Shown: positions 17,969 to 26,376 of the stretch, in pieces
Numbering within the stretch: position 1 is the stretch's first letter
How the letters are laid out: each line of letters starts with the position of its first letter
Source of the DNA: Bacillota bacterium
GTDB lineage: Bacteria > Bacillota > Clostridia > Christensenellales > Aristaeellaceae
Length of the DNA stretch: 64,000 nucleotides
Assembly (NCBI GenBank): GCA_030057655.1
Contig: JASGUQ010000041.1
Coordinates: forward strand, 119,539-183,538
Direction: 5' to 3'
The notes under the pieces: model-generated
Seen by the model: the letters and a program-made list of their open reading frames with translations, nothing else
The model's database searches: none
What the model was told of the DNA's origin: nothing
Made by a program: the position numbers and the translations under genes

Positions 17969-18967
17969 TCACCGGAAGATTTTGTTGGAACCGGACTCTT
18001 CATGTTCGATGATCTGGCTGGCGGTATCGGCATCCGTTATCAATACCTGCATATGATGGCCCCTGAGCGCGCCCAGGATGGACAGCACCTTTTTGGGCCC
18101 TGCCGCGGCGCCGATGGTAAGCGGCGTTCTGTGCATGTCCGGGAAGGGGATGGCCACGCACTTGCGGTTCCACTCGCAATCAATCAGATTGCCCCTGATA
18201 TCAAAATATTGCGCGCAGATGCTTCCGACAGCGCCCAGGGATTGAAGCTCCTCCCGGTGGGCCTGGGTCATGTAGCCAAACCAGTTGGGCGCGTCTTCGC
18301 CCAGGGAAAAACTGCCGATGCCGGTCAGCAGGATGTCCAGGCGCTTCATATAGTCCAGCACTTTGCCCACATTGGGGTCGCGCATCAGGATCTCCTTGGC
18401 GTAAAGGTCTTCAATGTACAAAGGGGTGTTCAGGTAATGGCCGGAAGCTGAAAGCAGGGTTGAAATATGGTTCACCAGTTCCCGGGCTTCCCCTGCGATG
18501 TACTGGTTGGCGGAAGCGCCGATGACCTGGACCGCGTTCATGCCGCTGACCTCGACCTTGGGCAGCTTTTTGATGATGCGGTACACTGTCCCTCCGCCCG
18601 TGATGCCAAAGTTGATGTTGTCTTTGAGAAGCTGGCTGACATACAGCGCCGCAAAATTGGTCAGGCCTTCGTCCGCCTCATCCGGGTTTTCTTCGCCCTT
18701 GGACAGGACGATGACGTCTTTTAGCGTAAACAGATCCTTCATCTTCTGCTCAATGCTGGTCATCCTGTCCTGATACCGGTTGACATGGATCTCTACCACG
18801 CCAATCTCCCGGGCCTTTTTAAGCATTCGTGACACTTTGGGGCGGGAGAAGTACAGCCGTTTGGCGATCTCAGGCTGCTGCATGTCCAGGTTGTAGTACA
18901 TGTGGGCGACCTGGGAGATGATGCCCAAATCGCTCATTTTAACTTTATTGCCTTTTATCTTCGTCAT
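17969..18967 (-). CDS. SorC/DeoR-family sugar-binding transcriptional regulator
   Basis: 332 residues from the ATG at 18967; a TTG at 18985 overlapping the kinase stop is possible. The N-terminal helix-turn-helix is clear: QQPEIAKRLYFSRPKVSRML (about residues 30-49). The C-terminal effector domain has the SorC phosphosugar-binding pattern FGITGGGTVYRI and the later PLTIGAAAGPKK. SorC proteins respond to a phosphorylated sugar made by the neighbouring kinase. It is transcribed with the FGGY kinase and probably controls the promoter upstream of 20448, where a 42-bp inverted repeat lies. Confidence 0.9.
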   Translation of the reverse strand: MTKIKGNKVKMSDLGIISQVAHMYYNLDMQQPEIAKRLYFSRPKVSRMLKKAREIGVVEIHVNRYQDRMTSIEQKMKDLFTLKDVIVLSKGEENPDEADEGLTNFAALYVSQLLKDNINFGITGGGTVYRIIKKLPKVEVSGMNAVQVIGASANQYIAGEARELVNHISTLLSASGHYLNTPLYIEDLYAKEILMRDPNVGKVLDYMKRLDILLTGIGSFSLGEDAPNWFGYMTQAHREELQSLGAVGSICAQYFDIRGNLIDCEWNRKCVAIPFPDMHRTPLTIGAAAGPKKVLSILGALRGHHMQVLITDADTASQIIEHEESGSNKIFR

Positions 18968-18981
18968 CGCTTCCAGCCCTT

Positions 18982-20448
18982 TCAAATGTGGTTTATTTTT
19001 TCAAACAAGCGGTCGCTGGTGTCAAGATGGGCGCGGTATGCCGCGGCCAGGTCCGCTGACGGGGTATATCTTGCAGCTTCATCCCCGGCACGGACAGCTT
19101 TTAATGCCTCGTCATAGCCAGGGTAAAGCCGCAAAGCGACAGCCGCTGAAACAAACGCGCCAAGGGCTGTGGCCTCTTTGTTTTGATAGCGCATCAGAGG
19201 GACGCCCAGCATGTCGCAAAGGATCTGATTGAATGCCTCGCTTTGAGATAAGCCGCCTGCCACGCTGATTTCCCTGACGGATGCTTTTTCAAAAGGCATG
19301 AATTCAATGCTCTTCACGATCTCGGCGCTGATGCCTTCATAAAGGGATCTGGCGATGTCCGCCCTGGTCGTTGACAGGCTCATGCCATAGAGGGACGCGC
19401 GGATCTCCGGGTCCCAGTGGCGCGTGCCGCAGCCCTGGAACAGGGGCAGGCAGCAAAGGCCGTTGGCGCCTGGAGGGGAGGACTGGGCCAGGCGGTCAAA
19501 GGCTTCAAAATCAGGCTTGCCGTCCTTCCTTAAGTCCGCAAAGAAGGTGTCCATTGCCCAGTTGATGGCGGAGGCGGAGGTCATCACATTGCTTTCCAGG
19601 GTGTATTTCCCGGGAACAGCCGCCACATTGCAGATGACGGACTGGACGCTCAGAACCGGCTCATCCGTCAGGGAGAGGATAAAGGAGCCGGTGCCGTTGT
19701 TGATGGACAGCCTGCTTGTGTCCGTGACGCCAAGGCCCAAAGCGCCGCACTGCTGGTCCCCGCCTGCTGAAATGACCGGGATGCCTTCACGCACGCCGGA
19801 AACGCGGCTGAAGGACGCGGAGGTATACCCGACAACGGAGCCCTGCGGAACCAGCTCGCACAGCTTGTCCATGTCCACGTCAAACAGTTCGCACAGCCCT
19901 TTGTCCCAGGCCAGTTTTTTGATGTCCATCAGCAGGGTGCGGCTGCCATAGGTATGGTCGGTCACAAACTTGCCGGTCATAAAATGGATCAGGTAATCAG
20001 GCACCACGACCGCTTTGTACGCTTTTGAATAGACGTCCGGCATGTGCTTTTTGAACCAGGCGATCTTGCCCGCGGTGAAGACGGTGTTGACCCCGGCGCC
20101 TGAAACCGCATGGACATCTTCGCTGTAAGCGGAGAGCGCGTCGCAGATCGCTTTGTTGCGCTTGTCCTGCCACATGATAAAGTTGGAAAGCGCCTTGCCT
20201 TCTTTGTCCACCAGCGCTGGCGCGGAGCGGAAAGCGGTCAGGCTGATGGCGTCTATCTCAAAGTTTTTTTGAACATGGCGGATGATTTCAAGGAGGGCGT
20301 CGGTAAACACAGAAGGGATCTGTTCAATCAATCCGTTCAAAAACTGCAGGGGGGTGTTTACCGCATGGGACGCAAGAAAGCCTCCGCCCTGTGAAAACAG
20401 CGCGCCCCTGATACTGGTTGTACCAACGTCAACAGAAAGAATGTTCAA
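18982..20448 (-). CDS. FGGY-family carbohydrate kinase
   Basis: 488 residues, TTG start with GAGAGGGA upstream. The two actin-like lobes are visible: N-terminal phosphate loop SVDVGTTSIRGALF, FIMWQDKR, and the C-terminal signature GGLSQSEAFNQILCDMLGVP with the adenosine-loop region. FGGY kinases phosphorylate xylulose, gluconate, fuculose, rhamnulose, ribulose or glycerol. Linkage to a fucosidase points to a fuculokinase- or xylulokinase-like step but does not settle it; no fucose isomerase or aldolase is in the window. First gene of the operon, so its phosphosugar product could be the SorC effector. Confidence 0.88.
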   Translation of the reverse strand: MNILSVDVGTTSIRGALFSQGGGFLASHAVNTPLQFLNGLIEQIPSVFTDALLEIIRHVQKNFEIDAISLTAFRSAPALVDKEGKALSNFIMWQDKRNKAICDALSAYSEDVHAVSGAGVNTVFTAGKIAWFKKHMPDVYSKAYKAVVVPDYLIHFMTGKFVTDHTYGSRTLLMDIKKLAWDKGLCELFDVDMDKLCELVPQGSVVGYTSASFSRVSGVREGIPVISAGGDQQCGALGLGVTDTSRLSINNGTGSFILSLTDEPVLSVQSVICNVAAVPGKYTLESNVMTSASAINWAMDTFFADLRKDGKPDFEAFDRLAQSSPPGANGLCCLPLFQGCGTRHWDPEIRASLYGMSLSTTRADIARSLYEGISAEIVKSIEFMPFEKASVREISVAGGLSQSEAFNQILCDMLGVPLMRYQNKEATALGAFVSAAVALRLYPGYDEALKAVRAGDEAARYTPSADLAAAYRAHLDTSDRLFEKINHI

Positions 20449-20496
20449 AAAATCCCTCTCATCTTGTCATTAGTTTGAAACGGCTTTGCTGGGCAC

Positions 20497-20526
20497 AGTA
20501 TAGCAAGTGAAGAACGGAGGGGTCAA
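20497..20526 (-). promoter_or_regulatory. promoter of the fucosidase operon
   Basis: Minus-strand TTGACC (20521-20526), 18-base spacer, TATACT (20497-20502), about 50 bases before the kinase start codon. Confidence 0.65.
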
Positions 20527-20565
20527 TGAACCGGGGTATTATTGCACATAATTTCAGTTAAAGCC

Positions 20566-20607
20566 CAAATAAATCAATCTAATTTGGCCGATTAATCTAT
20601 TTATTTG
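20566..20607. promoter_or_regulatory. 42-bp inverted repeat, candidate SorC operator
   Basis: The ends CAAATAAAT and ATTTATTTG are exact complements, and the interior carries two AATCTA-containing blocks. It lies about 40 bases upstream of the -35 of the kinase promoter, the position at which SorC-type regulators often act. It sits between divergent operons and could control both. No binding evidence. Confidence 0.5.
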
Positions 20608-20815
20608 TCGTTCTTGTGTTATTATGTTCGATTCAGCTTAACAGGCAGGCAGGTTTATTATCATCAAGGCATAGCAGGTGAAGGCAAAGCCCCTTGAGGT
20701 CAATTCATCGCGCATGTGTCATCCTGATCTTTGGATTCTCTTTTACTTTTGGCTTAAACCTTTGCCAGCATACCATGCTAAATTGCCCGATAACAAAATT
20801 CAAGAGGCATTGAGG

Positions 20816-20845
20816 TTGAGAAAGACCTGCCCCGCGTGCTATAAT
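20816..20845 (+). promoter_or_regulatory. promoter of the Gfo/Idh/MocA operon
   Basis: TTGAGA (20816-20821), 18-base spacer, TATAAT (20840-20845), followed by GGGGG-type ribosome site and ATG at 20871. Confidence 0.65.
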
Positions 20846-20870
20846 CAAAACAAAAAGGGGGTTTTTCCAT

Positions 20871-21929
20871 ATGAAAGTCAAGGTTGCCGTTATCGGCTGC
20901 GGAACCATCGCGCACGCAGCGCACATTCCCAGCTACATGAACAACAAAGAGGTTGAAATTGCCTACTTCTGCGACATTATCAAAGAGCGCGCTGAGGAAG
21001 CGGTCAAAAAATACGGCACCGGCAAAGCGGTGACCGATTACCATGACATTTTAAAGGATGAGTCTGTCCAGGCTGTCAGCGTGTGCACGCCCAACAACGT
21101 CCACGCGCAGATCTCCATTGACTGCATGAAGGCTAAAAAGCACGTCCTGTGCGAGAAGCCCGCGGCAAGAACCTATGCTGAGGTGCTTGAGATGCAAAAG
21201 GCCCAGCACGAGACCGGGATGACCCTGAACATCGGCGTGGTCAACCGCTTCAACGACGCGGTCCGCCGCATCAAGAACCACATCGACAAGGGCGATCTGG
21301 GGGAGATCTTCCATGTGTACGTCTCCTTCCGCGCTCACCGCTCCATCCCCGGCCTGGGCGGCGCCTTCACCACCAAAGCCATCGCGGGCGGCGGCGCTTT
21401 GATCGACTGGGGCGTGCACTACCTGGACATCGTGATGTTCTGCTGCGGCGACCCGATCCCCAAGACCGTTTCAGGCGAAGCTTTCTGCAAGCTGGGCAAG
21501 GACATTGACAACTACACCTATGTGGACATGTGGGCAGGCCCGCACATCCCCGGCGGCACCTATGACGTGGACGACTCTGTGACCGCCCTGATCCGCACCA
21601 GCGGCCCTGTGATCACCATGAACGGCGCCTGGGCGCAGAACATCGGCGAAAGAGAAACTTTCATCGACTTCATGGGCGACAAGGCCGGCATCCGGCTGCA
21701 GTACGGCGGGGACTACACCCTGTATACAACGGAAGACGGGATGCTCAAAACCGTCGCGTACCAGTTCCAGAAAAAAGACATGTTCCAGCGCGAGATTGAT
21801 GAGTTTATCGACTGCGTGAAGACCGGCAAAAAGCTGCCCAGCCATATCGACATTGTGATCCACACCGCCAAGATCATGCAGGCGATCTATGACTCCTCCG
21901 AGCAGCACAGGGAAGTCTCGTTTGACTAA
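20871..21929 (+). CDS. Gfo/Idh/MocA-family NAD(P)-dependent sugar oxidoreductase
   Basis: 352 residues. Rossmann fold at the N-terminus (VAVIGCGTIAHAAHIP) and the family-defining EKPAA (CEKPAARTYAEV), whose Lys is catalytic in relatives; a His in DWGVHYLDIV matches the conserved C-terminal active-site His. The family oxidises or reduces hydroxyls of sugars and inositols. First gene of a forward operon, 11 bases before an amidohydrolase and upstream of an ABC importer, suggesting conversion of an imported sugar or sugar acid. The exact substrate cannot be told from sequence. Confidence 0.9.
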   Translation: MKVKVAVIGCGTIAHAAHIPSYMNNKEVEIAYFCDIIKERAEEAVKKYGTGKAVTDYHDILKDESVQAVSVCTPNNVHAQISIDCMKAKKHVLCEKPAARTYAEVLEMQKAQHETGMTLNIGVVNRFNDAVRRIKNHIDKGDLGEIFHVYVSFRAHRSIPGLGGAFTTKAIAGGGALIDWGVHYLDIVMFCCGDPIPKTVSGEAFCKLGKDIDNYTYVDMWAGPHIPGGTYDVDDSVTALIRTSGPVITMNGAWAQNIGERETFIDFMGDKAGIRLQYGGDYTLYTTEDGMLKTVAYQFQKKDMFQREIDEFIDCVKTGKKLPSHIDIVIHTAKIMQAIYDSSEQHREVSFD

Positions 21930-21940
21930 AGGAGAAAAAC

Positions 21941-23083
21941 ATGCTGCTGATTAAAGGCGGCCTCCTGCATGATGCCGTCAACAGGGAACCCTATGTAGCC
22001 GATATCCTGGTGCAGGACGGCAAAATCATTGAAATCGGCAAGAATCTAAACGCTGAAGGCGCGAAAACGGTGGACGCCTCAGGGCTTTATGTCTACCCCG
22101 GCTTTGTGGACGCGCACAGCCACCTGGGCCTTGACGGCTACGGCATTGGATATGAAGGTTCCGACTATAACGAGATGAACGATATCATCAGCCCCCATCT
22201 GCGCGCTATCGATGGCTTCAAACCCATGCAGCCCCACCTCAAGCACGCGGCGCTGGCCGGCGTGACCACGGTTAACACCGGGCCCGGCAGCGCCAATGTG
22301 CTGGGCGGCACCTTCATCGCGGTCAAAACCGTGGGCCGAAGGGCGGATGACATGATCGTCAAAATGGAAACTGCCATGAAGTGCGCGTTTGGCGAAAACC
22401 CCAAGCGCTGCTACCGGGAGAAGGGCGATTCAAGCCGCATGACCACCGCGGCCAAATTGCGTGAAGCGCTGTTTAAAGCCAGGGAGTACCTGGCAAAGAA
22501 GGAAGCAGCAGAAAAAGACCCCTCCAAAGCGCCCGCCTTTGACATGAAGATGGAAGCTCTGATCCCGGTACTGCGCGGGGAAATGCCCCTGAAAGCCCAT
22601 GCCCACGCGACGGAAGACATCTTTACCGCGCTTCGCATCGCGAAGGAATTTGATGTCAAGATCACGCTGGAGCATGTGACGGATGGCCACCTGATCAAAG
22701 AAGAATTGGCTATGGAAAATGTTCCGCTGGCCATCGGCCCCTCCCTGGCCACCGCCAGCAAATTTGAGTTGACCAACCGCACCTTTGACACCCCCGGCAT
22801 TCTGGCCAAAGCCGGCTGCCGGGTGTCCATCATCACGGACGCGCCAGTCATTCCCCAGGAGTACCTGCCCCTGTGCGCGGCGCTCGCGGTAAAATCCGGC
22901 ATGGATCCCTTTGAGGCGCTGAAAGCCATCACCATCAACCCCGCCATCCACAGCGGCATCGCGGACAAAGTGGGTTCGCTTGAAGTTGGTAAAGACGCCG
23001 ACATCGTGCTGATGGACGGGGATTGCTTTGATGTAAAAAGTGTTGCGAAGCAAGTGTACATTCTGGGCAAGCTGGTCGAATAA
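21941..23083 (+). CDS. amidohydrolase (imidazolonepropionase/dihydroorotase-like superfamily)
   Basis: 380 residues, cytoplasmic. A small beta-sandwich made from both ends (ILVQDGKIIEIG; VGKDADIVLMDGD) surrounds a TIM barrel with metal ligands: HSH in DAHSHLG, His in KAHAHATED, His in LEHVTDG and Asp in ITDAP. Family members hydrolyse cyclic amides, N-acetylated sugars or lactams. The insert KKEAAEKDPSKAP is unusual. The gene follows the oxidoreductase closely and precedes the binding protein, so it may deacetylate or ring-open the imported compound. The precise reaction is not determined. Confidence 0.88.
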   Translation: MLLIKGGLLHDAVNREPYVADILVQDGKIIEIGKNLNAEGAKTVDASGLYVYPGFVDAHSHLGLDGYGIGYEGSDYNEMNDIISPHLRAIDGFKPMQPHLKHAALAGVTTVNTGPGSANVLGGTFIAVKTVGRRADDMIVKMETAMKCAFGENPKRCYREKGDSSRMTTAAKLREALFKAREYLAKKEAAEKDPSKAPAFDMKMEALIPVLRGEMPLKAHAHATEDIFTALRIAKEFDVKITLEHVTDGHLIKEELAMENVPLAIGPSLATASKFELTNRTFDTPGILAKAGCRVSIITDAPVIPQEYLPLCAALAVKSGMDPFEALKAITINPAIHSGIADKVGSLEVGKDADIVLMDGDCFDVKSVAKQVYILGKLVE

Positions 23084-23110
23084 AGGTTGACTACCACACA
23101 AACAACTTGC

Positions 23111-23169
23111 AATACCTCCAATATTATGTTATCTTTGTTTTGGCAAAATAATATAAATTTGGAGGTATT
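23111..23169 (+). promoter_or_regulatory. hairpin covering the ribosome site of the binding-protein gene
   Basis: AATACCTCCAA (23111-23121) is the exact complement of TTGGAGGTATT (23159-23169), which contains the GGAGG for the ATG at 23173. An inner pairing TATTAT/ATAATA extends the stem with a 5-base bulge. Formation would hide the ribosome site; a T-run after the stem also gives it terminator character for read-through from the amidohydrolase. It may be a thermo-, protein- or RNA-controlled switch. Confidence 0.65.
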
Positions 23170-23172
23170 TTT

Positions 23173-24402
23173 ATGAAGAAACTAACCGCTTTCCTGATCG
23201 CCCTTTTGATGCTGGCCACCATGCTCCCCATGATTGGACAGGCTGAAGGCGTCAAATTGACCATGGGCTCCTGGCGCTCGGATGACGCTGAGAAGGTCCA
23301 AGCCCTGCTTGACAAGTACAAGGAATTAACGGGCGTTGAGATTACCTTCCAGCCCACCGTTTCCGACCAGTACAACGCGACCCTGCGCCTGCAATTGGAC
23401 AACGGCACCGGCCCCGACCTGTACTATTCCCGTTCCTACGCGGTGGGCCAGGAACTGTTTGACGCCGGCTTTTCGATGGACTGCACCGATATCCCCGGTG
23501 TGAAAGAGAACTTCAGCGCTTCCGCTCTCAATGCCTGGCAGACCCCGGACGGAAAGGCTTTCGCGGTTCCTTTCGCTGCTGTGAGCCAGGTAATCTACTA
23601 CAACAAGACCCTGTTTGCCGAGAACGGCCTGGAAGTGCCCAAGACCTTTGAAGAGCTGCTGGCTGTCAGCAAGGCGTTCAAGGAAAAGGGGATTGAGCCT
23701 TTCGCCAATGGCATCGCTTCCAACTGGGACATCCTGGAGTGCGTATACCTGGGCATGCTGCCCAACTATGTCGGCGGCGCGGATCAGCGTGCGCTGTATG
23801 AGAGCGGCGAAAAGAAAATGAACGACGAAGCCTTCCTCAAATCCCTGAAGGATTACGCGGAACTGGCGAAATACTTCCCCGAAGGCTTTGAGTCCATCAC
23901 CAACTCCGACGGTCCCGCCATGCTGGGCCTTGGCCGCGCCGCGATGTTCATCGACGGCTCCTGGACCTGCGGCACCTTTGCTGATTACGGTGTGGAATGG
24001 GGCGCCATTGCCTTCCCGGCTCCTGAAGGAGCAACCGCCGGCATGTGCTTCCATCCCGATATGGGCATCACCGGCAACAACGCCACCAAACATCCCGAAG
24101 AAGTAAAGGCCTTCCTGGCCTGGCTGGCCACGCCCGAAGGCGCGCAGACCACGGCCAGCTACCTGCCCCAGGGCTTCTTCCCCATGATCGACGCCCCTAT
24201 CACCTTTGATGATCCTGCCGTGACCGAGATCCTGGCGCTGAACGAAGGCAAGGTGCTGGACGCGCGCTTTGTCTGGGCGAAACTGCTGAACATGTACACC
24301 CCGATGGTGGAACAGCTCAACGCCCTGGCCAAGGGTGAGACCACGCCTGAAGCCGTTGCTGAAGTGTTTGCCGCTGAGCAGGCCAAGATCGTCGGTCAAT
24401 AA
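23173..24402 (+). CDS. carbohydrate ABC importer, extracellular binding protein (family 1)
   Basis: 409 residues with signal peptide MKKLTAFLIALLMLATMLP, cleavage near GQAEG. MalE-like: TMGSWRSDDAEKVQALLDKY is the first strand/helix of lobe 1, and the DLYYSRSYA and FIDGSWTCG segments match the family. No lipobox Cys is evident. Its ribosome site lies in a stable hairpin and its 3' end is followed by another. Both permeases lie downstream. Ligand unknown; the two upstream enzymes suggest a modified sugar or sugar acid. Confidence 0.92.
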   Translation: MKKLTAFLIALLMLATMLPMIGQAEGVKLTMGSWRSDDAEKVQALLDKYKELTGVEITFQPTVSDQYNATLRLQLDNGTGPDLYYSRSYAVGQELFDAGFSMDCTDIPGVKENFSASALNAWQTPDGKAFAVPFAAVSQVIYYNKTLFAENGLEVPKTFEELLAVSKAFKEKGIEPFANGIASNWDILECVYLGMLPNYVGGADQRALYESGEKKMNDEAFLKSLKDYAELAKYFPEGFESITNSDGPAMLGLGRAAMFIDGSWTCGTFADYGVEWGAIAFPAPEGATAGMCFHPDMGITGNNATKHPEEVKAFLAWLATPEGAQTTASYLPQGFFPMIDAPITFDDPAVTEILALNEGKVLDARFVWAKLLNMYTPMVEQLNALAKGETTPEAVAEVFAAEQAKIVGQ

Positions 24403-24423
24403 TCCAGGTTACCAACCCGACTT

Positions 24424-24455
24424 GCCGGGGGCCGTGCGCCGGCTCCCGGCTTTTT
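24424..24455 (+). terminator. intercistronic terminator/attenuator after the binding-protein gene
   Basis: GCCGGGGGCCG pairs with CGGCTCCCGGC (11 bp, one G-U) around TGCGC, followed by TTTTT. This is a full rho-independent terminator placed between the binding protein and its permeases, so partial read-through would set their ratio. Confidence 0.8.
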
Positions 24456-24501
24456 AATCATTAGCCACCAACCTGTCTGAAGAACGCACACAGGAGGAAA
24501 C

Positions 24502-25437
24502 ATGCAAACCACAGCGCAGCATAAACTAAAAAGGCAAAGCCGCCTGGATCCGGGCGGACGGTATTGGATCTGGTATGTCCTGCCGGCACTGATCATGTAT
24601 TGCCTGTTCATGGCCTATCCGATGCTGGACTCAGTCCGCTTGAGCCTGTATGAGGGCACCACAGGCGCCAGGACCTTCGTGGGATTCAGCAACTATGTTC
24701 GCCTGTTCACGGATCCGGAGGTGTCCGCCAGGTTCTGGGGAGCGTTCAAAAACACCTGGGTGTTTTTCGCCTACCACATGATGGTGCAAAACGTGCTGGG
24801 CATGCTGTTCGCGGTGATCCTCACCAACCGCACCATGGTGGGGCGCCAATTCTATCAGAGCGTCATCTTCATCCCCTGCACCATCGCGGTCATGGTGACA
24901 GGCTATCTGTTTAAGCTGGTTTTAAACCCCCAGTTCGCAGGGCCGACCCTGCGCAGCATGGGGCTGGGCGCCCTGGTGCGCCCCTGGCTGGGGCAGGAGC
25001 AAACAGCCCTGCATGTGATCAGCCTGGTGTCTGTCTGGCAATGGGTGGGCATCCCCACGATGATGTTTGTAGCGGGGCTTCAGGGCATCTCAGAGGACCT
25101 TTTGGAAGCTGCGGATATCGCCGGCGCCAACTCCTGGCAGACCTTCTGGTACATCAAATATCCCCTGCTTCTGCCAGTCGTCGGCATGATCGCCATTTTA
25201 ACCTTTGTCAGCAACTTCAATGCGTTTGACATCATCTACGCCATGGCGACACCGGATGGCGCGCCCAATTACTCCACAGACCTGATCGGTTCCTTGTTTT
25301 ACCGCTACGGTGTTGCGGGAAAACACCCCATCGGCATTCCGGAGCCGGGGGTGGGCGCCTCCATTTCAACGGCGGTCTTTTTCATGCTGCTGCTGGGCGT
25401 GGTGCCCACGCTGAGAGCGACGCAGGGAAAGGAGTAA
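24502..25437 (+). CDS. carbohydrate ABC transporter permease (MalF/UgpA type)
   Basis: 311 residues, six membrane helices with a long cytoplasmic N-terminus; EAA loop EAADIAGANSWQTFWYIKYP. AGGAGG lies before the ATG. A terminator-like hairpin precedes it. Pairs with the next gene. Confidence 0.92.
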   Translation: MQTTAQHKLKRQSRLDPGGRYWIWYVLPALIMYCLFMAYPMLDSVRLSLYEGTTGARTFVGFSNYVRLFTDPEVSARFWGAFKNTWVFFAYHMMVQNVLGMLFAVILTNRTMVGRQFYQSVIFIPCTIAVMVTGYLFKLVLNPQFAGPTLRSMGLGALVRPWLGQEQTALHVISLVSVWQWVGIPTMMFVAGLQGISEDLLEAADIAGANSWQTFWYIKYPLLLPVVGMIAILTFVSNFNAFDIIYAMATPDGAPNYSTDLIGSLFYRYGVAGKHPIGIPEPGVGASISTAVFFMLLLGVVPTLRATQGKE

Positions 25438-25440
25438 TCA

Positions 25441-26301
25441 ATGAGCACACAGAAAAAAGAACGCAAGGCTACAAGCCTGAAGGTGATGAACATGCACATC
25501 CCCTCCCATGTGCTGATGGTCATTTGGGTGTTTGTGGCGCTGTTCCCGGTGTACCTGCTGATCATCAACTCCTTCAAGGGCCGCATGGCCATTTACTCCA
25601 ACCCCTTCGGCTTGCCTACGGAATGGACCCTTGACAACTACATCAGCGTAATTCAGGGCGGCAACTTCTTCCAGTATTTTTTCAACAGCATCACCGTGGT
25701 GGTGGTGTCCCTTTTCGTCATTCTGCTTTTGGGCTCCCTGGCCGGTTATGGCCTGGCGCACTGGCGGGGAAAACTGTCCAAGGGCATCTATTTCTTCTTC
25801 ATTCTGGGCATGATGCTGCCGATTAAGATCGCCACCATCAGGCTGCTGGAACTGATGAAGATCTTTGACCTGTTCAATACGCTTTGGAGCCTGTTCTTCG
25901 TGTACATCGCGATGGGGCTGCCGACCGCAGTCTTCATCCTGACAGAATTCATCCACGGGCTGCCGCGCGATCTGTATGAGGCCGCCTACATCGACGGCGC
26001 GCCACGCAGCAAGATCTATTACAGCATTGTTTTGCCGCTTATCAAGCCTGCGCTGGCCACGGTGGGCATCTATAACCTGGTGCCCATCTGGAACGACCTG
26101 TGGTTCCCGCTGATTTTCATCACCCGGGAAGACAAAAAAACGGTCCTGCTTGCTGTGACCAGGCTGCAGGGGCAGTATTCAACGGACTGGCCGCGCGTGT
26201 TCGCGCTGCTGACCCTGTCCGCCCTGCCGGTCATCCTGCTGTACCTGAGCATGTCCAAACAGTTTGTGGCCGGCTTAACTGCGGGAGCTGTTAAAGGATA
26301 A
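25441..26301 (+). CDS. carbohydrate ABC transporter permease (MalG type)
   Basis: 286 residues, six membrane helices, EAA loop EAAYIDGAPRSKIYYSIVLP, C-terminus TAGAVKG. Three bases after the preceding stop. Last gene of the forward operon before a bidirectional terminator. No ATPase gene follows. Confidence 0.93.
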   Translation: MSTQKKERKATSLKVMNMHIPSHVLMVIWVFVALFPVYLLIINSFKGRMAIYSNPFGLPTEWTLDNYISVIQGGNFFQYFFNSITVVVVSLFVILLLGSLAGYGLAHWRGKLSKGIYFFFILGMMLPIKIATIRLLELMKIFDLFNTLWSLFFVYIAMGLPTAVFILTEFIHGLPRDLYEAAYIDGAPRSKIYYSIVLPLIKPALATVGIYNLVPIWNDLWFPLIFITREDKKTVLLAVTRLQGQYSTDWPRVFALLTLSALPVILLYLSMSKQFVAGLTAGAVKG

Positions 26302-26322
26302 ACAATAGTATGCGTGGTCAAC

Positions 26323-26359
26323 AAAAAACGTCTGGCTCATCAACCGCCAGGCGTTTTTT
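26323..26359. terminator. bidirectional terminator
   Basis: AAAAAACGTCTGGC pairs with GCCAGGCGTTTTTT (one G-U) around a 9-base loop, giving U-runs on both strands between two convergent operons. Confidence 0.88.
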
Positions 26360-26376
26360 AATGAATCAGGCTGTCT

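Noticed and set aside
22411..23121. two long minus-strand frames
   Set aside because: They lie opposite the amidohydrolase gene, which has full catalytic motifs.
23326..24399. 357-residue open frame on the minus strand
   Set aside because: Exact antisense of the binding-protein gene 23173-24402, with His/Gly-rich composition and no recognisable features.
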